Assembly: GCF_002954265.1 (NCBI RefSeq)
Contig: NZ_PPSL01000001.1
Coordinates: forward strand, 1-64,000
Direction of reading: 5' to 3'
DNA from: Flavipsychrobacter stenotrophus
GTDB lineage: Bacteria > Bacteroidota > Bacteroidia > Chitinophagales > Chitinophagaceae
Length of the DNA: 64,000 bases
The translations under genes and the position numbers were made by a program. This document shows, in pieces, positions 51,174 through 60,160 of this stretch. The notes under the pieces were generated by a model. That model was given only the letters and a program-made list of their open reading frames with translations, searched no databases and was not told the DNA's origin. The stretch's first letter is position 1. The number at the start of each line of letters is the position of its first letter.

Positions 51174-51737
51174 ATGGAGCAAGATCTTGAAGCACTTAAG
51201 AATATTACTAAATACTGGCGTATCTACTTATTGGTGGGTGGTTTTGCAGCTGCATTCAGTGTATTGTTCGTTATATTCAGCATAGATATCTGGGGGACTA
51301 ATCCGGGTGATGAATTGCTGGAACATAGGACAGGAATTTTTATAGTGATCCTGGCCGTGGCAATGCTTTTTTTTCCGTGTCGCATCATCTTTTTGCTCTG
51401 GTCTATGTTGAACAGATATGAGGATAAAATGCTGAATCCCCGGATGGCAGTTTTGTTGTTGCTGGTACCTGTTGTGAATATAGTGGGCGTATGGTTTGCA
51501 GTTCATAACCTTACAAAGTCGCTGGATCAATTTGTGCTGAAACATAATCTGCCTGTGCGGATAAAAGCTTATAAACCCTCGCTGGTGGTTGTTTGTGTGG
51601 TTTTGGCAGGCCTGAATGTTGTACTCTTCTTTAATCTTAATTTTCTGTTCGGATCTATATGGTTGTTGGTACTTGTTGCATTTGAATTGCGGAGGGTGGG
51701 GATGCTTGTATTTAGCAGTTTTGAAGAGGGTGAGTGA
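51174..51737 (+). CDS. small polytopic membrane protein of unknown function
   Basis: The 187-residue protein has four predicted spans (about 18-38, 54-76, 92-112 and 132-165) and short loops. The N-terminus is acidic and cytosolic-looking (MEQDLEALKN). I do not recognise the family. It starts 69 bp after dinB on the same strand and could be co-transcribed. Confidence 0.72.
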   Translation: MEQDLEALKNITKYWRIYLLVGGFAAAFSVLFVIFSIDIWGTNPGDELLEHRTGIFIVILAVAMLFFPCRIIFLLWSMLNRYEDKMLNPRMAVLLLLVPVVNIVGVWFAVHNLTKSLDQFVLKHNLPVRIKAYKPSLVVVCVVLAGLNVVLFFNLNFLFGSIWLLVLVAFELRRVGMLVFSSFEEGE

Positions 51738-51740
51738 GAG

Positions 51741-51862
51741 TGTCTGAAAACGAATACGCCCCGATGTGCCAGTCGGAGACTGGCGACCGCTCAAACGTAG
51801 ACAGAGTCTACGCTTAACTGCGATTAACATAAAAGCCTGCTCTTGCGAACAGGCTTTTACGA
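51741..51862. repeat. dispersed repeat plus terminator
   Basis: AAAACGAATACGC (51747-51759) leads into CCCGATG, GCCAGTCGGAGACTGGC and a GTAGAC/GTCTAC hairpin; then AAAAGCCTG/CAGGCTTTT (51839-51860) acts as a terminator for convergent genes. A related element lies at 54600-54690. Confidence 0.65.
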
Positions 51863-51901
51863 AACCAGTTTTTACTTTTAAGTTTTTACTTTTCAGTTGA
51901 C

Positions 51902-53380
51902 TTAGTATGCCCTTGCAAAAATCACTCTCTGTGTAGATGGGTTGCCGGTAAGGATGCATTTCCCTTCTTCCAGTGCGTTATTCAACGGGATACACCTGAT
52001 GGTGGCTTTAGAGAGTTCCTTGATCTTGTCTTCGGTCTCGCTGGTGCCATCCCAGTGTGCAGATATAAAGCCGGATTTTTCATCGAGGGTCTTGATGAAT
52101 TCCTCCCATGTATCAACCGTGTGCATATTGTCCTCACGGAATTTCAATGCTTTGTTGAACATGTTGCTTTGAATATCTGTCAACAGGTGCATGGTGTGAT
52201 CGGCCAATGTATCGAGCTGTATAGATGTCTTTTCCTTAGTGTCGCGGCGCGCCACTTCTACCAGGTTGTTCTCTATATCGCGGGCACCCAGGACTATACG
52301 CACAGGCACACCTTTCAGTTCGTATTCTGCAAACTTCCATCCCGGACGGGTATTGTCGTCGTTGTCGTACTTCACGCGCACGTTCTGCTTGCGCAGGGTA
52401 GCCATAAGGTCGGCAGCTATACCATCTATTTTGGCGGTTGTAGCAGCATCTTTATTGTAAATAGGTACAATAACTACCTGCAGCGGAGCCAGCTTTGGCG
52501 GCAGCACAAGACCTTCGTCATCGCTATGCGCCATTACCAATGCGCCAATCAGGCGGGTAGACACTCCCCATGAGGTAGCCCAAACGTAATCCTGCTTGTT
52601 TTCCTTGTCGCGGAACTGAACATCGAATGCCTTGGCAAAGTTCTGGCCCAGGAAGTGCGATGTGCCTGCCTGTAGTGCCTTACCATCCTGCATCATCGCC
52701 TCTATGCAATAGGTATCTTCTGCACCGGCAAATCGTTCGTTAGCGGTCTTTACACCTTTAATAACCGGCAGTGCCATGTAGTCTTCAGCAAAAGCTGCGT
52801 ATACATCCAACATTTTGGTCGTCTCGTCTATCGCTTCCTGCTTTGTAGCATGCGCGGTATGGCCTTCCTGCCACAGAAACTCTGTAGTGCGCAGGAACAG
52901 ACGGGTACGCATCTCCCAGCGCACTACATTGGCCCACTGGTTAATGAGCAAAGGCAGGTCGCGGTAGGACTGTATCCAGTCTTTATAGGTATTCCAGATA
53001 ATGGTCTCAGAGGTTGGACGAACGATCAGCTCTTCTTCCAGTTTAGCGTCGGGGTCAACAATAACACCACCGCCATTGGGGTCATTCTTTAACCTGTAAT
53101 GGGTAACTACTGCACACTCTTTGGCAAAGCCTTCTACGTGAGCGGCTTCCTTACTTAAAAAGCTCTTGGGTATAAATAGCGGGAAGTAGGCGTTCTGGTG
53201 ACCTGTGGCTTTAAATTGCCTGTCGAGCTCATCGCGCATATGCTCCCAAAGAGCATACCCGTGGGGCTTGATGACCATACAACCTTTTACAGGTGAATAA
53301 TCGGCTAATCCGCCCTTCAGCACTATATCGTTATACCACTGGGAGTAATCTTCTTGTCTGGTTGTTAAAGTTTTTGACAT
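51902..53380 (-). CDS. proS: prolyl-tRNA synthetase, archaeal/eukaryal type
   Basis: The 492-residue class II synthetase begins [34 protein letters not shown], has motif 2 ([31 protein letters not shown]), the [14 protein letters not shown] segment and motif 3 ([16 protein letters not shown]). The anticodon-binding domain and the C-terminal domain ending with FARAY follow. It lacks the bacterial editing insertion, matching the ProS type 3 common in Bacteroidota. It charges tRNA-Pro. The T-rich repeat abuts the stop codon. A -7 box (TACTTTTG) is at 53428-53435. Confidence 0.96.
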   Translation of the reverse strand: MSKTLTTRQEDYSQWYNDIVLKGGLADYSPVKGCMVIKPHGYALWEHMRDELDRQFKATGHQNAYFPLFIPKSFLSKEAAHVEGFAKECAVVTHYRLKNDPNGGGVIVDPDAKLEEELIVRPTSETIIWNTYKDWIQSYRDLPLLINQWANVVRWEMRTRLFLRTTEFLWQEGHTAHATKQEAIDETTKMLDVYAAFAEDYMALPVIKGVKTANERFAGAEDTYCIEAMMQDGKALQAGTSHFLGQNFAKAFDVQFRDKENKQDYVWATSWGVSTRLIGALVMAHSDDEGLVLPPKLAPLQVVIVPIYNKDAATTAKIDGIAADLMATLRKQNVRVKYDNDDNTRPGWKFAEYELKGVPVRIVLGARDIENNLVEVARRDTKEKTSIQLDTLADHTMHLLTDIQSNMFNKALKFREDNMHTVDTWEEFIKTLDEKSGFISAHWDGTSETEDKIKELSKATIRCIPLNNALEEGKCILTGNPSTQRVIFARAY

Positions 53381-53427
53381 AATAAACTTGGCACGCTCTT
53401 GGCGGTCTCTATTTTGGTAAAGTGTAG

Positions 53428-53435
53428 CAAAAGTA
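53428..53435 (-). promoter_or_regulatory. -7 box of proS
   Basis: TACTTTTG on the minus strand, 48 bp upstream of the ATG. Confidence 0.6.
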
Positions 53436-53473
53436 GTAATTTCAGTATAGCTTTTTATTTAAAACTAAAAACA

Positions 53474-54481
53474 ATGAAACGGTTTCTTTTTGTCGGTTGT
53501 CTGTTGCTGGGTGTAGGGCAGTTGTCTTATGCGCAGGTAGATGATATCTATGCCAATGGCAGCGATCAGCGCCAGGGTACATATGATAACAGCAGAAATA
53601 ATAGTGGGCAGGGTAATTATAACAATAGTGACCAGGGATATAATGGCGATGCTTATAACAGCTATAATAATCCTGATGACTACATTGATGAGGATGAGGA
53701 TGTGAGCTATAGTTCTTGCATCAGCCGATTCAACTACGGATTTTACAACATGGGTTATTACAGCATGTTCTATAACCCGTTCTGGTACAACAGGTACTGG
53801 TATGACCCTTACTATTCATGGAATCCATGGCGTTCCAGCTTCGGACTTAGCTTCGGCTTCGGTCCATACTGGTCATCGGGCTGGGGTTATAACAGTTGGT
53901 ATGGATATAGTGCATGGGGTAGCTGCTGGAATTACCCTTACTACGCTTATGGCGGATGGGGTGGTGGCTACTACGGTGGCGGTGGCTACTGGAACAGGTA
54001 CTACAATACCGGCGATAACCGCTACAACAATGGCGGTGTGCGCAATTCACCACGTCAGCTGGGTTATGCAGGTGCAGGTGGTACAAGAGGTAATAGTGTG
54101 CGCCCGGGCAGTGGCTTAAGGCAGGCTAACAATGGGTACACCGGAAGGCCATCGGCTTTTAACAATAATAGCTATACTGCTACGCAGGCTCCACGTGGGC
54201 AGCAATACAATAATGGCAATAACCAGGCTGCAGGTGGCCGTCAACGTAGCGGGTTCTCCCGTTTGTTTGGCGGTGGTGGCAGAAATGACCAGGCCCGTGG
54301 CGGCAATTATAGCAATGGCGGTCGTAATGGTGGTGGCTATTCTAATAGCGGTGCTACCCGTGGCGGTAATGGCGGTGGCCGTACAATGTCAACCCCTTCC
54401 CGTGGTGGATTTGGTGGTGGCGGCGGCGGTCGTACATTCGGTGGTGGCGGAGGAAGTCGTGGTGGCGGAGGCCGCAGATAA
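53474..54481 (+). CDS. secreted Gly/Asn/Tyr-rich low-complexity protein
   Basis: The ATG at 53474 starts a signal peptide (MKRFLFVGCLLLGVGQLSYAQ); the frame from 53399 overlaps the proS promoter. The mature protein has an Asn/Ser/Asp/Tyr segment (about 25-70), a Tyr/Trp-rich segment (about 75-185, MFYNPFWYNRYWYDPYYS) and a C-terminal half of Gly, Arg, Asn and Ser ending in GGGG/R runs. No folded domain is recognisable. Such composition fits a disordered adhesive or structural surface protein. Similar Tyr/Trp-rich proteins occur in Bacteroidota. Confidence 0.75.
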   Translation: MKRFLFVGCLLLGVGQLSYAQVDDIYANGSDQRQGTYDNSRNNSGQGNYNNSDQGYNGDAYNSYNNPDDYIDEDEDVSYSSCISRFNYGFYNMGYYSMFYNPFWYNRYWYDPYYSWNPWRSSFGLSFGFGPYWSSGWGYNSWYGYSAWGSCWNYPYYAYGGWGGGYYGGGGYWNRYYNTGDNRYNNGGVRNSPRQLGYAGAGGTRGNSVRPGSGLRQANNGYTGRPSAFNNNSYTATQAPRGQQYNNGNNQAAGGRQRSGFSRLFGGGGRNDQARGGNYSNGGRNGGGYSNSGATRGGNGGGRTMSTPSRGGFGGGGGGRTFGGGGGSRGGGGRR

Positions 54482-54510
54482 GCAGATCAAATATTGATAG
54501 AAATACAGAG

Positions 54511-54542
54511 GCGTTTTATGCGGTGCATAAAACGCTTTTTTG
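54511..54542 (+). terminator. terminator after Gly/Tyr-rich protein gene
   Basis: 11-bp stem GCGTTTTATGC with loop GGT and seven T. Confidence 0.92.
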
Positions 54543-54599
54543 GTTAGAGTGGCGAGACAGAGTGTCTCCGATAGACTATATCAGAGTTACCGTAGCACT

Positions 54600-54672
54600 A
54601 GGGACAAATTTCAAAGCGAATACGTCCCGATGAGCCGGTTGAGCGTAGAAGCACTCTACGCTCAACGATCTG
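54600..54672. repeat. dispersed repeat with TTGAGCGTAGA hairpin
   Basis: AAAGCGAATACGT (54613-54625), CCCGATGAGCC, then an 11-bp stem TTGAGCGTAGA/TCTACGCTCAA. Related to 51741-51830. Confidence 0.7.
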
Positions 54673-54679
54673 AAACTAA

Positions 54680-54711
54680 AAAAGCATGACACTTTTGGGG
54701 GTCATGCTTTT
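54680..54711. terminator. terminator of clpS
   Basis: AAAAGCATGAC pairs with GTCATGCTTTT around a 10-nt loop, 26 bp beyond the clpS stop. Confidence 0.8.
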
Positions 54712-54736
54712 AGAAATATTGGTTGGTTGTTATTGA

Positions 54737-55036
54737 TCAATAATCGATGGTGGCTTGTATGCCCCTGTCTATCAGGGCTTCGGCCTGTGGACGGAGTGTT
54801 TCGAAGGTGCCGCGTTTTACAGAGTATTTGCCCGCGTTATGTATGATCATAGCGCATTGTTCAGCCTGGTGTTCGTTGTGTCCGCAGATCTCGATCAGTG
54901 ATTTTATCACCCAGTCAAAATCGTTTACATCATCGTTCCAGACAATTATGTTATGCAGCTGCTCGACAACCTCGTCTACCGCTACATCTTCATTTTGTTC
55001 CCACTGTGGGAGTCCGTTATTAAATAGCCTGCTCAT
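54737..55036 (-). CDS. clpS: ATP-dependent Clp protease adaptor ClpS
   Basis: The 99-residue protein has the ClpS core: NIIVWNDDVNDFDWVIKSL (N-degron pocket), CGHNEHQAEQCAMIIHNAGK and GTFETLRPQAEALIDRGIQATI. ClpS binds ClpA/ClpC and delivers N-end-rule substrates. clp genes are not adjacent. A -7 box (TATTTTTG) at 55041-55048 lies only 4 bp before the ATG, so the transcript would have almost no leader. Confidence 0.93.
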   Translation of the reverse strand: MSRLFNNGLPQWEQNEDVAVDEVVEQLHNIIVWNDDVNDFDWVIKSLIEICGHNEHQAEQCAMIIHNAGKYSVKRGTFETLRPQAEALIDRGIQATIDY

Positions 55037-55040
55037 AATA

Positions 55041-55048
55041 CAAAAATA
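55041..55048 (-). promoter_or_regulatory. -7 box of clpS
   Basis: TATTTTTG on the minus strand immediately before the start. Confidence 0.6.
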
Positions 55049-55119
55049 ATGAATAAAATTTTAATAATCTGAACGTTAACAAATGTTGGGTTTATTCGGG
55101 GAAAACCAGCCTTATACGG

Positions 55120-55195
55120 TAACCACCTCCCCCCGATATTCTGCTGAAAAGGCAGAATATCGGGGTACTCCTCCTTCAAAAGGAGGAGAGTGTGT
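55120..55195. repeat. modular CTCCTCC element with central hairpin
   Basis: The outer parts match 39047-39106 in inverted orientation. The centre here is a 14-bp hairpin (55131-55144 with 55152-55165, CCCCGATATTCTGC), and CTCCTCCTT/AAGGAGGAG forms a second stem (55168-55176 with 55180-55188). Confidence 0.78.
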
Positions 55196-55260
55196 GGTGA
55201 GCGCGTTTCAAAGAGAGCCGCCCCGTTGTATCATGCTTCCCTTCCCTTTAATTTTTCAAA

Positions 55261-56244
55261 TTACTTGTTCATGTACAACACTTCCTTTACCAGCTTTAGC
55301 GTACGCTCTACGTTGGGCAGGTAGGCGGCAACCAGGTTAGGGGCGTAGTGCATGTTGGCATCGGCAGTAGTAATGCGGCGTACAGGTGCATCGAGGTAGT
55401 CAAATGCTTCTTTCTGTATGCGGTAAGCTATTTCAGAGCCTACGCTGCCAAATGGCCACTGCTCTTCTACTATTACCAGGCGGTTGGTCTTTTTTACAGA
55501 CTCCACTATGGTATGCCAGTCGAGCGGACGTATAGTGCGGAGGTCAATAACTTCAGCGCTTATGTTTTCCTTGGCCAGTTCGTCTGCAACGCCCATAGCT
55601 ACCTTCATCATCTTATTGTAAGATACAATGGTAACATCGGTTCCTACGCGTTTTACAGCGGCCTTGCCTATAGGTATCAGGTATTCTTCTTCAGGCACTT
55701 CGCCCAAATCTCCATACAAAGATTCACTTTCCATGAAAACAACAGGATCATTATCGCGGATGGCTGATTTCAGCAAACCTTTAGCATCATACGGATCGCA
55801 GGTAGAAATTACTTTCAGGCCGGGAACATTGGCATACCAGTTTTCAAAAGCCTGTGAGTGCTGCGCCGCCAGCTGTCCTGCAGAGCCATTAGGGCCGCGG
55901 AACACCATAGGTGAGCTGAACTGTCCGCCGGTCATCGAGACCATTTTAGCGGCATGGTTCACCACCTGGTCAATAGCCAGTTCGGCAAAGTTCCAGGTCA
56001 TGAATTCTATAATAGGACGGGTATTGTTCATAGCCGCACCCACGCCTATAGCTGCAAAGCCCAGTTCGCTTATGGGGGTATCTATCACTCTCTTCGGGCC
56101 AAACTCATCGAGCATACCCTGACTTACTTTGTAAGCACCGTTGTATTGTGCTACTTCTTCACCCATCAAAAATACGCTCGGATCGCGGCGCATTTCTTCT
56201 TCCATTGCCTCTCTTAATGCTTGTCTTAACGCTATTGTACGCAT
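55261..56244 (-). CDS. pdhB: pyruvate dehydrogenase E1 component subunit beta
   Basis: The 327-residue protein has the E1-beta features: ALREAMEEEMRRDPSVFLMGEEV (TPP-contacting Glu), GMLDEFGPKRVIDTPISELGFAAIGVGAA, FRGPNGSAGQLAAQHSQ, WYANVPGLKV and DLRTIRPLDWHTI. It forms the alpha2beta2 E1 of a 2-oxoacid dehydrogenase complex; sequence favours pyruvate. The alpha subunit and E2/E3 are not adjacent. A -7 box, TACCTTTG, lies at 56310-56317. Confidence 0.93.
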   Translation of the reverse strand: MRTIALRQALREAMEEEMRRDPSVFLMGEEVAQYNGAYKVSQGMLDEFGPKRVIDTPISELGFAAIGVGAAMNNTRPIIEFMTWNFAELAIDQVVNHAAKMVSMTGGQFSSPMVFRGPNGSAGQLAAQHSQAFENWYANVPGLKVISTCDPYDAKGLLKSAIRDNDPVVFMESESLYGDLGEVPEEEYLIPIGKAAVKRVGTDVTIVSYNKMMKVAMGVADELAKENISAEVIDLRTIRPLDWHTIVESVKKTNRLVIVEEQWPFGSVGSEIAYRIQKEAFDYLDAPVRRITTADANMHYAPNLVAAYLPNVERTLKLVKEVLYMNK

Positions 56245-56309
56245 TGCTTAACTATTTTTATAAATATCTGAATTCTGAATTCGGGTACTGCTATTCTGCT
56301 AACAGGGTG

Positions 56310-56317
56310 CAAAGGTA
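56310..56317 (-). promoter_or_regulatory. -7 box of pdhB
   Basis: TACCTTTG on the minus strand, 66 bp upstream of the ATG. Confidence 0.55.
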
Positions 56318-56356
56318 ATGGGTGCATTTCAAATTTTCACACTCTTGTTGTTGAGG

Positions 56357-56393
56357 CCTCACCCCAGCCCTCTCCAAAGGAGAGGGAGAGCCG
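56357..56393. repeat. CCCTCTCC/GGAGAGGG intergenic hairpin
   Basis: CCTCACCCCAGCCCTCTCC, AAA, GGAGAGGGAGAG: the stem CCCTCTCC/GGAGAGGG lies between pdhB and the next gene. A composition of this sort is widespread as intergenic repeats in Bacteroidota. Confidence 0.6.
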
Positions 56394-56437
56394 ATGGCCA
56401 CGCTATCGCGTGGTATTATGCAAACTATTTTTACTGC

Positions 56438-56956
56438 TTATTTTTTATCCCTTCCAAAAGTAACGGTACTAAATGATTCTTCCATCTCAAATTTCAAGGT
56501 CAAAACATCGTCGGTCAATGTTACAACGTCCATTTGTATTTTGCTACCTTTTCCCTCGCCGGTCAGTTCTGTCATTTCCAGCTGCTTGTCGTTTATGAAG
56601 TGCCACTTGCTGGTATCGGAGCGAAAGCCAAATGAAATGGCTACCATACTGTCGGTAAAAAAGTCGAAAGTGGTATTGTGAACTGCCATTGCCTGTAATT
56701 GCTCAGCGCTGTCGTGCATTAACTGCAGGCCATGTCGAAGGCTGTCGACATTGGTGGTTTGATATAATTCCAGGTTGGTAGCCGCATTGCCATTACCCCC
56801 AAGGGTATCAATATCGTGCTGGCTTGATTTGAACATACTGTCCAGCTCTTTGATATGTGCTCCATACCATCTGCCCGATATCATTTGTTTCTTGTCGTGC
56901 TTACAAGACACTACAAAGAGCGATAAAAGCAATATTGATGTGACTATGATCCTCAT
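56438..56956 (-). CDS. lipoprotein of unknown function, possibly lipocalin-like
   Basis: The 172-residue protein has a lipoprotein signal (LFVVSCKHDK). The mature part begins MISGRWYGAH, with the GxW motif at the start of many lipocalin-like folds. Its second half is beta-rich (TFDFFTDSMVAISFGF, KWHFINDKQLEMTEL, VLTLKFEMEESFSTVTF). The fold call is tentative. It lies 18 bp downstream of the next small gene on the same strand, and both follow the biotin carrier gene, so the three probably form one transcript. Confidence 0.72.
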   Translation of the reverse strand: MRIIVTSILLLSLFVVSCKHDKKQMISGRWYGAHIKELDSMFKSSQHDIDTLGGNGNAATNLELYQTTNVDSLRHGLQLMHDSAEQLQAMAVHNTTFDFFTDSMVAISFGFRSDTSKWHFINDKQLEMTELTGEGKGSKIQMDVVTLTDDVLTLKFEMEESFSTVTFGRDKK

Positions 56957-56974
56957 AAAAGTGTTTTGCAGTGG

Positions 56975-57328
56975 TTATTTTTCAGGGTTAATGATTGCTT
57001 TGGTATCGAGGTCGTTTAAAGTAAAGTTATCATCCTGTTTGGTGAGCAAAAAACCTTTGTGGCCTTTTGCTGGCATATCTATCGTGAAGAACTTGGGAGC
57101 ATACACATTCTGCTGAAAAAGTATCTGCACATTCACCTGACCTGCATGTACCTTTGGGACAATGCAGTAGTTCTTACCATATCTGGGCTGCATAACGCTG
57201 TCGATCTTTACATAAAAGGGTACTGATTTGTCGCCTTGTATATATAGATATGCATCCTGAGCAGTAGCGTGGGTTGTGGCAGCTACAAATAAAGTGATAG
57301 TAATAATAAGGTTGTGGAGCTGCTTCAT
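56975..57328 (-). CDS. small secreted protein of unknown function
   Basis: The 117-residue protein has a signal peptide (ending HATAQD) and a short beta-rich body (YLYIQGDKSVPFYVKIDS, NYCIVPKVHAGQVNVQILF, HKGFLLTKQDDNFTLND). I do not recognise the family. It begins 8 bp after the biotin carrier gene. Confidence 0.72.
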   Translation of the reverse strand: MKQLHNLIITITLFVAATTHATAQDAYLYIQGDKSVPFYVKIDSVMQPRYGKNYCIVPKVHAGQVNVQILFQQNVYAPKFFTIDMPAKGHKGFLLTKQDDNFTLNDLDTKAIINPEK

Positions 57329-57336
57329 TGGGTGGG

Positions 57337-57837
57337 TTATTCCATTTCTATTAAAACAGCGCCCTTTTCTACCGCAGTGCGCTCCACAGCTTTTATAGAC
57401 TTAACAGTGCCGGGGGCAGCTGCCTTCAGCATGTTCTCCATCTTCATTGCTTCCAGTATGATCAGTCCATCGCCTTTGCTCACAACCTGTCCCGGCTCTA
57501 CCAGTACTTTCAATATCATACCCGGCATAGGTGCTTTTACCGGTTCTGCTTTTTGCATAGACTTGAGGTCCATACCCATGTTGGTGAGCAGCTGGTCAAT
57601 TGGTTCCTTTATAGCGGTAGTATACTGCTGGCCGTTTACTCTTATTGTTACCTCTTTGTTCTTTCTGTCAGTTTTTTCAATAATGGCAGTGTAGCTTTTG
57701 CCGTTGAGCAAAACACTTATAAGGCCATTGGGCTGCATGCTTATGTCCGGATCGGCATTATTGTCGTTGATTACCCACTGACCATCATTGTTGGTAATGG
57801 CGTAATTATTCTTTTCATTGACAGATACCTGCAGCAT
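57337..57837 (-). CDS. biotin carboxyl carrier-like protein
   Basis: The 166-residue protein ends in a biotinyl domain (about 98-166) with APMPGMILKVLVEPG and the biotinylation site EAMKMEN (K132). The N-terminal half is a beta-rich extension (LLNGKSYTAIIEKTDRKNKEVTIRVNGQ), as in the carrier subunits of Bacteroidota propionyl-/methylmalonyl-CoA carboxylase or oxaloacetate decarboxylase complexes. The carboxylase and transferase subunits are not next to it. A -7 box, TACTTTTG, is at 57861-57868. Confidence 0.88.
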   Translation of the reverse strand: MLQVSVNEKNNYAITNNDGQWVINDNNADPDISMQPNGLISVLLNGKSYTAIIEKTDRKNKEVTIRVNGQQYTTAIKEPIDQLLTNMGMDLKSMQKAEPVKAPMPGMILKVLVEPGQVVSKGDGLIILEAMKMENMLKAAAPGTVKSIKAVERTAVEKGAVLIEME

Positions 57838-58153
57838 GAGCTATTAGTTTTTAAGTGCAACAAAAGTAATGAACTTTATAAAGTGATGGTTGATAGTGGA
57901 AACAAAAGTTTATGTGATTGTTGCCGATGAGTTGTGTGTGTGCAACTGTACATGACGTTACTGTTGGTGCAGGCAATGGGAAAGGATTGAGTAAGAGGTG
58001 GGTGCGGTAAGCAGGGTAGCGTATATAGAGATGAAAATTGTTATTTTTAAGTGGTTAGCAGCTAATTGTATTTTGTGATTTTAAAGTATGTTTTGCGGGG
58101 ATAATAAGCATATTTTTAGCTATATTTTTTATTTTTTGAATTTCTTTATTGCA
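57838..58153. other. intergenic region between biotin carrier gene and kup
   Basis: It holds the biotin carrier promoter (TACTTTTG, minus, 57861-57868) at one end and the kup promoter just beyond the other. The AT-rich middle shows nothing else. Confidence 0.5.
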
Positions 58154-58161
58154 TAACTTTG
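58154..58161 (+). promoter_or_regulatory. -7 box of kup
   Basis: TAACTTTG, 31 bp before the TTG start. Confidence 0.65.
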
Positions 58162-58192
58162 CGTCCGCTTATACGAAAAGTAAGTCCAACCA

Positions 58193-60160
58193 TTGACAAA
58201 GAATCTGAATAAAACAACGGTAGCAGGCCTCATCATAGCTCTGGGTATTATTTACGGCGACATTGGTACCTCTCCGCTATACGTTATGAACTCAATCTGC
58301 AACGGCAGGATCATTGATTCGGAACTGATATTAGGGGCTTTGTCATGTATCATATGGACACTTACCTTACAGACAACGGTTAAGTATGTAATGCTTACAC
58401 TGAAGGCTGACAACAAGGGTGAAGGTGGTATATTCTCATTATTTGCATTGGTAAGGAGGCATGGTAAATGGACGGTAATACCAGCCATGGTGGGTGGTGC
58501 AGCACTACTTGCCGATGGTATGATCACGCCACCCATTTCGGTCACATCAGCAATTGAGGGGTTGCGTAATATACCTCAACTACATGACCTGGGGGTAATG
58601 ACCATTGTTTATATAGTTATCTCAATTCTGGGTGTACTCTTTTTCTTTCAGCAATTTGGTACCTCGACCATTGGGAAGGCATTTGGTAATATTATGCTGC
58701 TTTGGTTCCTGATGCTGGGTACATTGGGGCTCTACCAGCTGTATAAGGTGAATGATTTTAATATTCTGAGGGCGTTGAATCCATATTATGCCATTCGTAT
58801 TCTGACTGTTTACCCTAAGGGTTTCTGGATATTGGGTGGTGTTTTTCTTTGTACTACGGGAGCTGAGGCGCTGTATTCAGATCTAGGACACTGCGGAAGA
58901 GCTAACATCAGGTACTCATGGATATTCGTTAAGACGTGTCTGATACTTAATTACCTGGGTCAGGGTGCGCAGATGCTGGCACTGTCGAGCGGACAAAAAT
59001 GGAGCTCAGCAGTAAGGAATCCGTTCTTTGATCTGATGCCGCATTGGTTTCTTTTATCGGGTATCATCATAGCTACAATAGCTGCAATTATTGCCAGTCA
59101 GGCTTTGATATCTGGTTCATTCACGCTAATAAGTGAGGCCATAAAGCTGAACTTATGGCCTAAAATGAAGATCAATTATCCTACGGTAGAGCGTGGACAA
59201 TTGTTCATCCCCGGCATCAACCTGCTGTTGTTTTTGGGTTGTACTGCCATTACCCTATACTTTCAGCGTTCATCTAAGATGGAGGCGGCGTATGGATTGT
59301 CTATCACTATCTGTATGATCATGACATCGGTATTGTTCTCTTACTACATGTTTGTGAAGCGGGTACCCATCATTTGGATAGCCAGTTACCTGGCAGTTTA
59401 CCTGACCATTGAATTTGCCTTCTTGTATGCCAATCTGGTAGAGAAGTTTATAGAGGGTGGTGTGGTAACGATAATAGTGGCCGGTGGTTTGTTCATGACC
59501 ATGTTCATATGGTTTAAGAGCAGGAAGATCAAAAACAGGTATGTGGAGTTTGTAAGGTTGGAGAATTATGTGCCGGTCATACAGGAGTTGAGCCATGATA
59601 TAGGGATCAACAAATATGCTACTCACCTTGTGTACCTGACCAGTGCTAATAATCCTAAGGAAATAGAGCATAAGATCATTTATTCTATTCTATACCGTAA
59701 GCCAAAGCGGGCAGATATCTATTGGTTTGTACACGTAGATGTATTGGATGACCCGTACACGATGGAATATGTGGTGCAGACGATCGTTCCAAATGAGATC
59801 ATAAGGGTGGAATTCAGGCTTGGTTTCAGGGTGGAACATAAGATACAGACGATGTTCAAGAGGGTGGTGGAAGAAATGGTGCAGAACAAGGAAGTGAACA
59901 TTGTGAGTCGCTATGAGTCGCTGAGCCGCAATAATGTGATGGGCGATTTCAGGTTTATAGTCATGGAAAAGTTCCTGTCTCGCGATAACTCATTGCCATT
60001 ATGGGAGCGCCTGATGATGCGTGGGTACTTCCTGCTGAAGAAGGTGAGCTTGTCTGAGGAGCGTGGTTTTGGGCTTGATCCATCTGATGTGACGCTTGAA
60101 AAATATCCACTTATAGTATCGGCAGTGCCGGATTATAACCTGAAGAGGATGGAGGAGTAA
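58193..60160 (+). CDS. kup: KUP/HAK/KT family potassium transporter
   Basis: The 655-residue protein begins at TTG (no nearby in-frame ATG; the family N-terminus is complete). It has about twelve membrane spans (1-450) with the signature GIIYGDIGTSPLYV, DNKGEGGIFSLFALVRR, GGAALLADGMITPPISVTSAIEG and TTGAEALYSDLGHCG. A cytoplasmic C-terminal domain (about 460-655) follows. Kup takes up K+ with protons. The last 13 codons and the sequence after the stop are duplicated at 62453-62512. Confidence 0.94.
   Translation: MTKNLNKTTVAGLIIALGIIYGDIGTSPLYVMNSICNGRIIDSELILGALSCIIWTLTLQTTVKYVMLTLKADNKGEGGIFSLFALVRRHGKWTVIPAMVGGAALLADGMITPPISVTSAIEGLRNIPQLHDLGVMTIVYIVISILGVLFFFQQFGTSTIGKAFGNIMLLWFLMLGTLGLYQLYKVNDFNILRALNPYYAIRILTVYPKGFWILGGVFLCTTGAEALYSDLGHCGRANIRYSWIFVKTCLILNYLGQGAQMLALSSGQKWSSAVRNPFFDLMPHWFLLSGIIIATIAAIIASQALISGSFTLISEAIKLNLWPKMKINYPTVERGQLFIPGINLLLFLGCTAITLYFQRSSKMEAAYGLSITICMIMTSVLFSYYMFVKRVPIIWIASYLAVYLTIEFAFLYANLVEKFIEGGVVTIIVAGGLFMTMFIWFKSRKIKNRYVEFVRLENYVPVIQELSHDIGINKYATHLVYLTSANNPKEIEHKIIYSILYRKPKRADIYWFVHVDVLDDPYTMEYVVQTIVPNEIIRVEFRLGFRVEHKIQTMFKRVVEEMVQNKEVNIVSRYESLSRNNVMGDFRFIVMEKFLSRDNSLPLWERLMMRGYFLLKKVSLSEERGFGLDPSDVTLEKYPLIVSAVPDYNLKRMEE

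Noticed and set aside
53802-54497. Frames overlapping the Gly/Tyr-rich gene
   Set aside because: GC-rich repetitive codons give open shadow frames; only the frame with a signal peptide and promoter spacing is credible.
55083-55340. 85-codon plus-strand frame
   Set aside because: It lies in an intergenic hairpin element and runs antisense into pdhB.
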